A stretch of DNA of 64,000 bases from Shimia sp040225985 (lineage in GTDB: Bacteria > Pseudomonadota > Alphaproteobacteria > Rhodobacterales > Rhodobacteraceae), in assembly GCF_040225985.1 (NCBI RefSeq), contig NZ_JBBPEU010000006.1, positions 124,001 through 188,000 of the forward strand, given 5' to 3'. A program made the translations under genes and the position numbers. Each line of letters starts with the position of its first letter. The stretch's first letter is position 1. The notes beneath the pieces are model-generated. The model saw only the letters and a list, made by a program, of their open reading frames with translations, made no database searches and was not told the DNA's origin. This document shows, one piece after another, positions 7,080 through 14,779 of this stretch.

Positions 7080-8822
7080 TCAGGCGGGCGCTGCATCTTC
7101 AAGACGCAGTTGCACGTTGCGCCGCCCGCCCCATTCGTTGATTTCCAGCCGCCCGGCGAGGTGAAAGCGGGCGCCGTTGTGATTCTGTAGGGCGGGGCCA
7201 AGGGCGGTGTCGAAGGCCCCGAAACAGATCGCATCGATCCGCGCACCCAGTCCGTCGCCGAAAGTCAGTTTCAGGTGGCTGTCCCCGACACGTTTGGCAA
7301 ACAGGATTTCGACATCGGGGAAGGCAAAGCGCGGAGCAGGGGCGCCCGCGCCGAACGGACCTGCTTTCTCGATGTCTTCCACCAGTTCGACCCGCGCGGC
7401 AGTGGGCATGAGCATCCCGTCCAGTTTGAGGTCTGCCGGACCAGCCTCGGCCGCGCCCTGTTTGGCCAGCAGGTCCGCCAGGCGCGTCATCGCCGGTTCC
7501 AGTTGGTCGCGGGCCACGGTCAGACCCGCGGCCATCTTGTGCCCGCCGCCCTTGATGAGCAGGCCTTCAGAGGCGAGTTTCTGGATCGACGCACCAAGAT
7601 CCACGCCCGCGATCGAGCGGCCCGAGCCCTTGCCCTCGTCCCCGTCCAGTCCAATCACGATGGCAGGGCGGTTTGTGGCCTCTTTCAGACGGCTGGCGAC
7701 GATGCCGACCACGCCGGGATGCCAGCCTTCGCCCGCGGCCCAGACCAGCGGGGCGTCCAGACCGCGCGCCTCGGCCTGGTCCATTGCGGCGTCCCTGACG
7801 GCGGATTCGATATCGCGACGTTCGGTGTTCAGCACATCCAGCCGTTCCGCCAGCGCAGCGGCTTCGTGCGGGTTGTTCGTGGCCAAAAGGCGTGCCCCAA
7901 GGTCGGCCTGTCCGATCCGCCCGCCGGCATTGACGCGCGGCCCAAGCAGGAACCCGAGGTGATAGGTGTTGGGCGCCGTATCCATGCGGGATACGTCCGA
8001 CAGGGCGACAAGACCGGGGCGGTCACGGCGCGCCATGATCTTCAACCCCTGCCGCACAAGGGCCCGGTTCACCCCCACAAGGGGCGCGACATCGGCCACG
8101 GTGCCAAGCGCCACCAGATCCAGAAGCGCCATCAGGTCGGGGCCTTTCTGGCCGCCTTCGCGCATCTGGCGGTTGACTTCAACGAGTAGCAGGAAGACCA
8201 CCGCCGCGGCACAGAGATGCGACAGATCGCCGGTTTCGTCCTGCCGGTTGGGGTTCACCACAGCCACCGCCGCAGGTAGAGTCTCGCCGCCAAGGTGGTG
8301 GTCAAGCACGACAACGTCAGCCCCCTTTGCCGCCTCAACGGGGCCGTGCGAGAGCGTGCCGCAATCCACACACACGATGAGGTCGTGTTCCTGCGCGAGG
8401 GCCGCCATGGCAGTTTCGTTGGGGCCATAGCCCTCGTCGATGCGATCGGGGATATAGAGCGTCGCCGCTAGCCCCATCGCGCGCAGCCAGACAATCAGTT
8501 GCGCCGCCGAAGTGCCGCCATCCACGTCATAGTCAGCAAAGATCGCGATGCGTTCGCGCCGCTTCACTGCCTGCAGGAAACGCGCAGCGGCCTTGTCCAT
8601 GTCCTTGAGCGTGCGCGGATCGGGCAGGAGGTCGGCCAGCTTCGGCTCCAGAAACGCCTCGGCTCCGTTGGGATCGACACCGCGCCGCGCGAGCACCTGA
8701 CACAGGGCCGGCGGCAGCGGGGTTTCCTGCGCCAGACGTTCCGCCGCGCGGCTGATTTCGATCGAGGGTCCAAGCCAGCGCCGCCCGGTCAGCGATGCCG
8801 AGACATTCAGGAAATCGCTCAT
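7080..8822 (-). CDS. recJ: single-stranded-DNA-specific exonuclease RecJ
   Basis: The product is a 580-residue DHH-family 5'-3' exonuclease used in recombination and mismatch repair. Metal-binding motifs are visible as IFADYDVDG and VVVLDHHLGG. The DHHA1 region contains GSGRSIAGVDLGASI and LIKGGGHKMAAGLTV. The length is normal for RecJ. The start overlaps the stop of the upstream cysteine hydrolase gene as ATGA, so translation is probably coupled. It would be the last gene of a glpX - hydrolase - recJ unit. Confidence 0.95.
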   Translation of the reverse strand: MSDFLNVSASLTGRRWLGPSIEISRAAERLAQETPLPPALCQVLARRGVDPNGAEAFLEPKLADLLPDPRTLKDMDKAAARFLQAVKRRERIAIFADYDVDGGTSAAQLIVWLRAMGLAATLYIPDRIDEGYGPNETAMAALAQEHDLIVCVDCGTLSHGPVEAAKGADVVVLDHHLGGETLPAAVAVVNPNRQDETGDLSHLCAAAVVFLLLVEVNRQMREGGQKGPDLMALLDLVALGTVADVAPLVGVNRALVRQGLKIMARRDRPGLVALSDVSRMDTAPNTYHLGFLLGPRVNAGGRIGQADLGARLLATNNPHEAAALAERLDVLNTERRDIESAVRDAAMDQAEARGLDAPLVWAAGEGWHPGVVGIVASRLKEATNRPAIVIGLDGDEGKGSGRSIAGVDLGASIQKLASEGLLIKGGGHKMAAGLTVARDQLEPAMTRLADLLAKQGAAEAGPADLKLDGMLMPTAARVELVEDIEKAGPFGAGAPAPRFAFPDVEILFAKRVGDSHLKLTFGDGLGARIDAICFGAFDTALGPALQNHNGARFHLAGRLEINEWGGRRNVQLRLEDAAPA

Positions 8823-9382
8823 GCCAGCGCCTTCAGGATCGCATCCGTGGGCAGGGCGCGGCAGAATTCGCCATGCAGCATGGATACCTCGTTGCGGTGG
8901 ATCTCTTCGGCGGTCATGCGGGGCAGGTCCGTGGCCCAGTCATAGGTGGCGTGGGTCTCGAACGCGGCGCAGGCATCATGCGCAAGCCAGGTGTCAAAGC
9001 CCAGATTGGCCGCCATGCGGACCGAGGTCGAAATGCATTGCGGCGTGGAAAGCCCCGCGATGACCACACCGGACACGCCTGCCTTATGCAGGTCGGCTTC
9101 CAGCGGGGTACCGATGAAGGCGGAGTTTGTCTGTTTCGAAAAAACCGGTTCCCCATCTGTCGGTGCGACGCAGGTCTTGATCGCAGTGCCACCGTTGTCG
9201 GGATGCAGGGGGGACCCGGGGCGTGTCGACTGATGGTAGATATGGAAAAGCGGCGCGCCTGCCTGTCTGAAAAAGGCGAGGAGGCGCGCCGCGTTCTGTT
9301 CGGCATCCGGATTGTTGCGCGCGCCCCATAGGGGACTGTTCATCCCTTCTTGAATGTCAATCAGGACCAGCGCGCGTGTCAC
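8819..9382 (-). CDS. isochorismatase-family cysteine hydrolase
   Basis: The product is a 187-residue isochorismatase-like hydrolase. The catalytic aspartate is in ALVLIDIQEGM and the nucleophilic cysteine in VVIAGLSTPQCISTSVR. The family includes nicotinamidases, carbamoylases and isochorismatases, and the substrate cannot be read from the sequence. It begins 3 bp after the glpX stop and overlaps recJ by 4 bp. The gene looks inserted into a glpX-recJ pair that is usually adjacent in this order of bacteria (from memory). Confidence 0.85.
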   Translation of the reverse strand: MTRALVLIDIQEGMNSPLWGARNNPDAEQNAARLLAFFRQAGAPLFHIYHQSTRPGSPLHPDNGGTAIKTCVAPTDGEPVFSKQTNSAFIGTPLEADLHKAGVSGVVIAGLSTPQCISTSVRMAANLGFDTWLAHDACAAFETHATYDWATDLPRMTAEEIHRNEVSMLHGEFCRALPTDAILKALA

Positions 9383-9385
9383 GGA

Positions 9386-10351
9386 TTATGCGACCGGGGT
9401 GCGATAGACCATGCGGCGGACCGAGCCGGTTTTCGAACGCATGATCAGGGTTTCGGTGGTGACCCAGCCGGGTTCGCGCTTGATGCCCGACACGAGCGAA
9501 CCCTGCGTCACGCCGGTTGCGGCAAAGATCACGTCTTGCGTGACCATTTCGTCACGGCTGTAGATGCGGTCAAGGTCGGTGATCCCGGCTTTGGCGGCAC
9601 GGCCGCGCTCGTCGTCGTTGCGGAACAACAGGCGGCCCCAGATCTGTCCCCCCATGCATTTCAGCGCGGACGCGGCCAGAACGCCCTCTGGCGCACCACC
9701 AGAGCCCATATACATGTCGATGCCGGTCACGTCGGCCTCGGCGCAATGCATGACGCCGGCCACATCCCCGTCGGTGATCAGGCGGATGGCCGCCCCGGTC
9801 GACCGGACCTCGGCGATCATGTCTTCGTGACGGGGGCGTTCCAGGATGCAGACGGTGATGTCGGACGTGTCACAGCCCTTGGCCTTGGCCAGCGCCTCGA
9901 CGCGTTCCTTGGGCGACATATCGAGAGAGACGACATCCTTTTCATAGCCCGGCCCGATGGCCAGCTTGTCCATGTATACGTCGGGCGCATGCAGCATTGA
10001 GCCCCGTGGCCCCATCGAGATCACGGTCAGCGCGTTGGGCATGTCCTTGGCGGTCAGCGTGGTGCCTTCCAGCGGGTCCAGCGCGATGTCGACGCCCGGG
10101 CCGTTGCCGGTGCCAACTTCTTCACCGATATAGAGCATCGGAGCTTCGTCGCGTTCGCCTTCGCCGATCACGACGACACCGGCAATGTCCAGCAGGTTCA
10201 GCTGGTCACGCATGGCGTTCACGGCTGCCTGGTCGGCGGCCTTTTCGTCACCGCGTCCGACAAGTTTGGCCGAGGCCAGCGCGGCCTGCTCGGCAACGCG
10301 GGCAAGGCCCAGAGAAAGCATACGATCCTGAAATTCAGCTTTGGTTGGCAT
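9386..10351 (-). CDS. glpX: class II fructose-1,6-bisphosphatase
   Basis: The product is a 321-residue GlpX-type phosphatase that hydrolyses fructose-1,6-bisphosphate in gluconeogenesis. Typical segments are VVIGEGERDEAPMLYIGE, IALDPLEGTTLTAK and MGSGGAPEGVLAASALKC, with the metal and substrate residues. I chose the ATG at 10351 because AAGGAA lies eight bases upstream. A longer frame to 10417 has no ribosome site. It is the first gene of the run through the cysteine hydrolase and recJ. Confidence 0.95.
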   Translation of the reverse strand: MPTKAEFQDRMLSLGLARVAEQAALASAKLVGRGDEKAADQAAVNAMRDQLNLLDIAGVVVIGEGERDEAPMLYIGEEVGTGNGPGVDIALDPLEGTTLTAKDMPNALTVISMGPRGSMLHAPDVYMDKLAIGPGYEKDVVSLDMSPKERVEALAKAKGCDTSDITVCILERPRHEDMIAEVRSTGAAIRLITDGDVAGVMHCAEADVTGIDMYMGSGGAPEGVLAASALKCMGGQIWGRLLFRNDDERGRAAKAGITDLDRIYSRDEMVTQDVIFAATGVTQGSLVSGIKREPGWVTTETLIMRSKTGSVRRMVYRTPVA

Positions 10352-10420
10352 GAAAACGTTCCTTGGGAGATGGGTCTTTTGACCAAGGGGTTTAGACGTC
10401 TGTGCCTTTGGGCACAAGCG

Positions 10421-11095
10421 TCAAAGGCGGTTTCGGATGAGCGCCTGCAACAGAATTCCAACCATAAGACCATTGAGAAGGTGCCACGTGAAATGCGACC
10501 CAGTGGGGAACGCGGCGCAGGCCTGCGGATCAACGGTGCGGAAGAAAAGCGAGGCTGCAAGGGTAAGTATTGCGGCCAGAGCCCTCGGTGCCATTGGATG
10601 GCTACGCCTCCAAGTGACCGCGCCAAAGATGACAAGTGAGATCAGCGCGGGTGCATATTGCAACGACCCATTTAAAACAGGGACATGGCTGTGAGCGTGT
10701 GCATGTGCGGGGTCAGACCCCGAGGCCAGAAAAACGATCACCACCACCGCGGCGACAATCGCCCCGATGCGCAGAACACGCGCGGGCGGCACGCCGCCGA
10801 AAAAATGGATCGCGGTCGGTACACACAGGGCCACGCAGCTCCAGATCGGGACGACATCGGCAAGTTCGGTCCAGTCATTTATAAACGTATGAAACAGGAA
10901 CGACCCGATGCCGATAAAGGCTGCAAGCAGGATCAAAACCCACAGCGTTGCCGGGATGGGCCGGTTTTTGCGTGCCTCCAGCCAGGCCCAGACGGCGGCG
11001 GGGAATGCCAGGTTCGACCATGCGTTGATGGGTTTATTCCAGAAACTGGGCGCAGCGCGTTCACATCAAGGATCAATAAAAGCAGAGTAATCCAT
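10421..11095 (-). pseudogene. ceramidase-like membrane protein with an in-frame TGA
   Basis: Read from the ATG at 11095, the frame gives MDYSAFIDP, then TGA (11066-11068), then CERAAPSFWNKPINAWSN and a continuous membrane protein to 10421. Without the stop it would have 223 residues with about seven hydrophobic segments. The CER-x(4)-FW-x-[EK]P-[IV]NA pattern is the conserved N-terminus of the bacterial ceramidase/alkaline phytoceramidase family, so the stop interrupts a conserved region. Histidines in LFHTFINDW and SHFTWHLLNG fit the family metal site. A TTG at 10936 could give a 171-residue protein lacking the first part. It may be a recent pseudogene, a sequencing error or a read-through case. 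Confidence 0.7.
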
Positions 11096-11110
11096 AAAAT
11101 CAGTACCTTG

Positions 11111-11143
11111 TAAAAAGAAACGCGCCGCTTGGGGGCGGCGCGT
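11111..11143 (-). terminator. intrinsic terminator of hom
   Basis: On the minus strand a perfect 9-bp stem, ACGCGCCGC/GCGGCGCGT, with loop CCCCAA is followed by TTCTTTTTA. It begins 32 bp after the hom stop and ends just before the ceramidase-like reading frame. Confidence 0.85.
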
Positions 11144-11175
11144 CTTATGCGTTTCACTATGCCGTGCGGCGGTTC

Positions 11176-12465
11176 TCAGACCGTTTCGATCCGCAACGCG
11201 ACGGGCGCATTCACCATCACGCCAGTGACCGTCATAGCCTCGATCGCGGCATCCAGTGCGGCGCGCGTGGTTTTGTGGGTTACGATCAGAACCGGTGCGT
11301 TCGTGTCATTATGACGCGTCTGGCGCATCCGGTCGATGCTGATCCCGTTGTCGCCCAGCACCGTGGCAATCTTGGCCAGCGCGCCGGGTTTGTCCTCGAG
11401 CGTGAGGTGGAGGTAATAGGGCGCGGGCGAATTCGACTGTGCCACCTTGGCTTTGGCCAGTTCGGTTGCCGGCACGCCAAAGGTCGGGATGCGCAGGCCC
11501 CGCGCGATATCGCAGACGTCACCCATCACGGCGCTTGCGGTCGGGCCTTCACCCGCGCCAGGGCCGCGCAGGACAACCTGTTCGACAGCGTCGCCTTCGA
11601 TCACCACCATGTTGGTGCCGCCCTTGAGCTGGCCCAGCGGGCTGTCGGCGGGGACAAGGCAGGGCGACATGCGCTGTTCCAACCCGCGCCCCGTCATCTG
11701 GGCCACGCCCAGCAGCTTGATCTTGTAGCCAAGGTCAGCGGCCTGATGGATATCCTCGATCGAGATTCGCTGGATGCCTTCCAGCTCGACCCCGTCGAAA
11801 TCGACCTGCGTGCCGAAGGCAATCGACGACAGCAGCGACAGTTTGTGGCCCGCGTCGATGCCGCCCACGTCCAGATTTGGATCGGCTTCGAGATACCCCA
11901 GCGCGTCGGCCTCGGCAAATACCTCGTCATAAGGCAAGCCCGCATCCTGCATCCGGGTCAGGATATAGTTGCAGGTGCCGTTCATCACGCCCATCACGCG
12001 GGTGATTTCGTTCCCGGCCAGCCCTTCGGTCAGCGACTTGATGACGGGGATGCCGCCCGCGACCGCCGCTTCGAAACGGATCACGGCGCCCTTGGCCTCG
12101 GCAGCTTCGGCCAAGACTTGGCCATGATGGGCCAGAAGTGCCTTGTTGGCGGTGACGACGTCCTTGCCAGAGGCAATGGCGGCTTCGATCGCGTCTTTGG
12201 CGGGGCCGTCATGGCCGCCCATCAGCTCGACAAAGACATCCACATCGTCGCGTTGGGCCAGCGCGACGGGATCGTCTTCCCAGGCATAGCCCGCAAGCGA
12301 TACGCCGCGATCTTTGTCGCGCGACCGTGCAGACACGGCTGTGATGACCACGGGGCGTCCAGTTCGGGTGGCCAGAAGGTTGGCTTTCTGCCGAACGATT
12401 TTCACGACACCGATCCCGACGGTGCCCAATCCGGCGATGCCCAGACGCAAGGGGGTGGTCATCAT
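11176..12465 (-). CDS. hom: homoserine dehydrogenase
   Basis: The product is a 429-residue NAD(P)-dependent enzyme that reduces aspartate semialdehyde to homoserine, leading to threonine and methionine. The N-terminal Rossmann motif is GIAGLGTVGIGVV. The catalytic domain contains VVTANKALLAHHG and GVMNGTCNYILTRM, and a C-terminal ACT domain (from YYLHLTLEDKPGALAKIA) suggests threonine feedback. The length is normal. Two adjacent ATG codons begin the frame, and either could be used. A strong terminator follows. Confidence 0.96.
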   Translation of the reverse strand: MMTTPLRLGIAGLGTVGIGVVKIVRQKANLLATRTGRPVVITAVSARSRDKDRGVSLAGYAWEDDPVALAQRDDVDVFVELMGGHDGPAKDAIEAAIASGKDVVTANKALLAHHGQVLAEAAEAKGAVIRFEAAVAGGIPVIKSLTEGLAGNEITRVMGVMNGTCNYILTRMQDAGLPYDEVFAEADALGYLEADPNLDVGGIDAGHKLSLLSSIAFGTQVDFDGVELEGIQRISIEDIHQAADLGYKIKLLGVAQMTGRGLEQRMSPCLVPADSPLGQLKGGTNMVVIEGDAVEQVVLRGPGAGEGPTASAVMGDVCDIARGLRIPTFGVPATELAKAKVAQSNSPAPYYLHLTLEDKPGALAKIATVLGDNGISIDRMRQTRHNDTNAPVLIVTHKTTRAALDAAIEAMTVTGVMVNAPVALRIETV

Positions 12466-12591
12466 GCTCTCCTTTGAAGGTGTTCCTGATTTGCCGTGTA
12501 CCCTCTTGCCCGAAAGGGTGCAATGCGCGTTGCGCCGCTGTGGCGGACCGCGCGCGGAAAACCTGTCTAAAAGCGGGGTTTTGCGTGAATC

Positions 12592-12834
12592 CTATTCGAC
12601 GGGCCGGCGGCGCAGTGCCTCTGCGCGCCGCTGAAGCGCCGTCACGCGAGCGTCGATCGCTTCGTCGCTGTTCTCGTCAAGCCGGGTGGGGGTTTCGGTT
12701 AGAACCTGTTCTACCGGTACCAGCGCGGGGTAGGGCGCCTTCTTCACGTCGTCGCTGACCGCCTGATCCACCTCGGGAAACGCGGCACAGGCCGCGATGG
12801 CAACCAGAAAAGTCAGTGAAAACAAGAAACGCAT
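12592..12834 (-). CDS. small predicted lipoprotein
   Basis: The product is an 80-residue protein. It begins with a lipoprotein signal: MRFLFSLTFLV is followed by lipobox IAAC with cysteine 16. The mature part is short and charged, ends in an arginine-rich helix and has no recognised domain. It would be anchored in the outer membrane or face the periplasm. It lies alone between hom and the divergent TetR gene. A longer frame starting upstream at 12888 lacks a signal, so I chose the ATG at 12834. Confidence 0.7.
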   Translation of the reverse strand: MRFLFSLTFLVAIAACAAFPEVDQAVSDDVKKAPYPALVPVEQVLTETPTRLDENSDEAIDARVTALQRRAEALRRRPVE

Positions 12835-12902
12835 GAAAACCCCGTATGGCCTTTCTTGCTTTGTGCCCCAGCGGCGGGGACGGTGCAAGTGGGGCTTTCA
12901 AT

Positions 12903-12916
12903 TGAACATACGTTCA
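12903..12916. promoter_or_regulatory. palindrome upstream of the TetR gene
   Basis: TGAAC and GTTCA flank a 4-base centre (ATAC), 14 bp before the TetR start. Position and symmetry suggest an autoregulatory operator. No second copy was noticed near pirin or the CoA ligase. Confidence 0.45.
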
Positions 12917-12930
12917 GTTAGCGTGGGATC

Positions 12931-13518
12931 ATGGCAAGAACGACAGGATCACATTCCGATATCACAGGGCCGCGCGTGCGCGCGGCGGCGCTGACGCTGT
13001 TTGCCCGACACGGGTTCGCGGCGGTGTCGATGCGCCAGATTGCCAAAGAGGTCGGGGTGCAGGCCGGGGCGCTCTACAATTACACGCCTGACAAACAGAC
13101 CCTGCTTTTCGACCTGATGCAGGCCCACATGGTCGAGCTTTTGGCCGCGCGCGAGGATCTGCCAGAGGCCGACAATGCTATGGCACGGCTTGAGGCGTTC
13201 ACGCGGTTTCACATCCGGTTCCATTCGCAACGCCCGGACGAGGTGTTCATCGCCTACATGGAGTTGCGCAACCTGACGCCCGAAAATTTCGAGGTCATTG
13301 AAGGCTTGCGGCGCCAGTATGAAAACCAGCTCGAGACCATCCTGCGCGATGGGATGCGGGACGGGGTGTTTGACGTGTCGGACCCAAAGATCGCCGCCAT
13401 GGCGGTGATCGCGATGCTGACCGGGGTCAATACATGGTTTCAGGAAGGCGGGCGGTTGTCCCTTGCCGAGGTCGAGCAGGTCTATTGGGATATGGTGCGC
13501 AAATCCGTCGCGGCGTGA
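12931..13518 (+). CDS. TetR/AcrR-family transcriptional regulator
   Basis: The product is a 195-residue TetR-type repressor. The N-terminal helix-turn-helix is visible in FAAVSMRQIAKEVGVQAGAL followed by YNYTPDKQTLLFDLM. The C-terminal ligand domain has no motif that reveals the effector. A palindrome just upstream suggests autoregulation. It is convergent with pirin. The CoA ligase gene 1.3 kb further on is a plausible target by position only. The palindrome in front of the nitronate monooxygenase-like gene has a different sequence, so this regulator need not control it. Confidence 0.88.
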   Translation: MARTTGSHSDITGPRVRAAALTLFARHGFAAVSMRQIAKEVGVQAGALYNYTPDKQTLLFDLMQAHMVELLAAREDLPEADNAMARLEAFTRFHIRFHSQRPDEVFIAYMELRNLTPENFEVIEGLRRQYENQLETILRDGMRDGVFDVSDPKIAAMAVIAMLTGVNTWFQEGGRLSLAEVEQVYWDMVRKSVAA

Positions 13519-13634
13519 CAAAGGGCTCCCGCCCGCCTGCCATGCACTGACGTGCAAGGGCAGACGGTTGGGCCCGGCCGTGCTGCGCACGGCAAAGGTA
13601 TTTGACCCAAGAAAAAGACGCGGTCGTGTTAAGA

Positions 13635-13671
13635 AACAGGCCCTGCGCAGCTCTTTGGCGCCGGGCCTGTT
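13635..13671. terminator. inverted repeat between convergent genes, candidate bidirectional terminator
   Basis: A perfect 9-bp inverted repeat, AACAGGCCC and GGGCCTGTT, is separated by 19 bases between the convergent TetR and pirin genes. On the minus strand it is followed by TCTTAACA, so it suits the pirin transcript better. Confidence 0.45.
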
Positions 13672-13688
13672 CGGGGCGGTCTGTCGCG

Positions 13689-14591
13689 TCAGCGAATGAA
13701 TGTGCCGTTGCGCAGATCTTGGAAGGCTTGCTGCAACTCGGCCTGCGTGTTCATGACGATCGGGCCATGCCATGCCACGGGTTCACGGATCGGCGCGCCG
13801 GATATCAGCAGGAACCTTGCGCCACGCTCGCCGGCCTGAACCGTGACTGCATCGCCTGTGCCAAAGCGCACCAGCGTGCGTTCGCCCGACATGTCGCGGA
13901 TGTGGACCTCTTCGCCAGCCACTTCTTTTTCCAGCAGGATACCCGTCGGGGTCGAGGCGTCGGCAAAGGCGGCGTCGCCCTCGAAGACGTAGGCGAAGGC
14001 CTGCCGGTAGGTATCAACCGGCAGGGTCTTTTTCACGCCGGGGGGCAGGGACACGTCAAGATACTGCGGCTCGGCCGCTATCCCGTCGACGGGCCCTGTC
14101 TTGCCCCAGAAGCTGCCCACGATCACGCGGACGGTGGTGCCGTCATCGTCGATGATCTCGGGGATTTCCTTGGCTTCGACGTCCTGATAACGCGGCGCGG
14201 TCATTTTCAGGTCGCGCGGCAGGTTGGCCCAGAGTTGAAAGCCGTGGTTCACGCCGCGCGCGTCCGGGGCAGGCATCTCCTGATGCAGGATGCCCGAACC
14301 GGCGGTCATCCATTGGACGTCACCCGCACCCAGCGTGCCGGTATTGCCGAGACTGTCTTGATGGTCGACCGTGCCGGACAACACATAGGTGATGGTCTCG
14401 ATTCCGCGATGCGGGTGCCACGGGAACCCTTTTTCGAACAGGCGGGGATCGTCGTTCTTGAAATGGTCCATCATCAGGAACGGATCCAGTTCCGAAGGGT
14501 CCTGAAATCCGAAGGCACGGTGCAGATGTACGCCCGCGCCTTCGATGGCGGGTTGGGCGGCGCGTGTTTCAACAACAGGTCTGATCGACAT
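13689..14591 (-). CDS. pirin family protein
   Basis: The product is a 300-residue bicupin of the pirin family. The iron-binding region is FPWHPHRGIETITYVLSG, followed by QWMTAGSGILHQEMP with the further histidine and glutamate ligands. Bacterial pirins have been described as quercetinases or as redox-linked regulators, and the role here is unknown. I chose the ATG at 14591 (MSIRPVVETR). A longer frame to 14714 has no homologous look. The gene is single, convergent with TetR and divergent from the CoA ligase. Confidence 0.9.
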   Translation of the reverse strand: MSIRPVVETRAAQPAIEGAGVHLHRAFGFQDPSELDPFLMMDHFKNDDPRLFEKGFPWHPHRGIETITYVLSGTVDHQDSLGNTGTLGAGDVQWMTAGSGILHQEMPAPDARGVNHGFQLWANLPRDLKMTAPRYQDVEAKEIPEIIDDDGTTVRVIVGSFWGKTGPVDGIAAEPQYLDVSLPPGVKKTLPVDTYRQAFAYVFEGDAAFADASTPTGILLEKEVAGEEVHIRDMSGERTLVRFGTGDAVTVQAGERGARFLLISGAPIREPVAWHGPIVMNTQAELQQAFQDLRNGTFIR

Positions 14592-14779
14592 GGGATGTCT
14601 CCTTTCAGATGCCAAGCTAGTGTGGCGGTGGGGCCCCGGCAATTGCAGGGGCGTGAACGCCAGCTGTGCATCAGCGCACCGAAACGACGTGGCGGAACGA
14701 AGTGAAAATACCATTTCATTTTGGCGGCGCTATCCTCCTACACTGGCCACGAAAAAGATATCAGCAGGGGAGGGCTGAC

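Noticed and set aside
11066..11068. TGA read as selenocysteine in the ceramidase-like gene
   Set aside because: The position corresponds to an aromatic or other ordinary residue in the family, and no selenocysteine insertion element was recognised downstream.
11164..12477. 437-codon open frame antisense to hom
   Set aside because: It is a high-GC shadow frame. The opposite strand encodes a clear homoserine dehydrogenase with all motifs.
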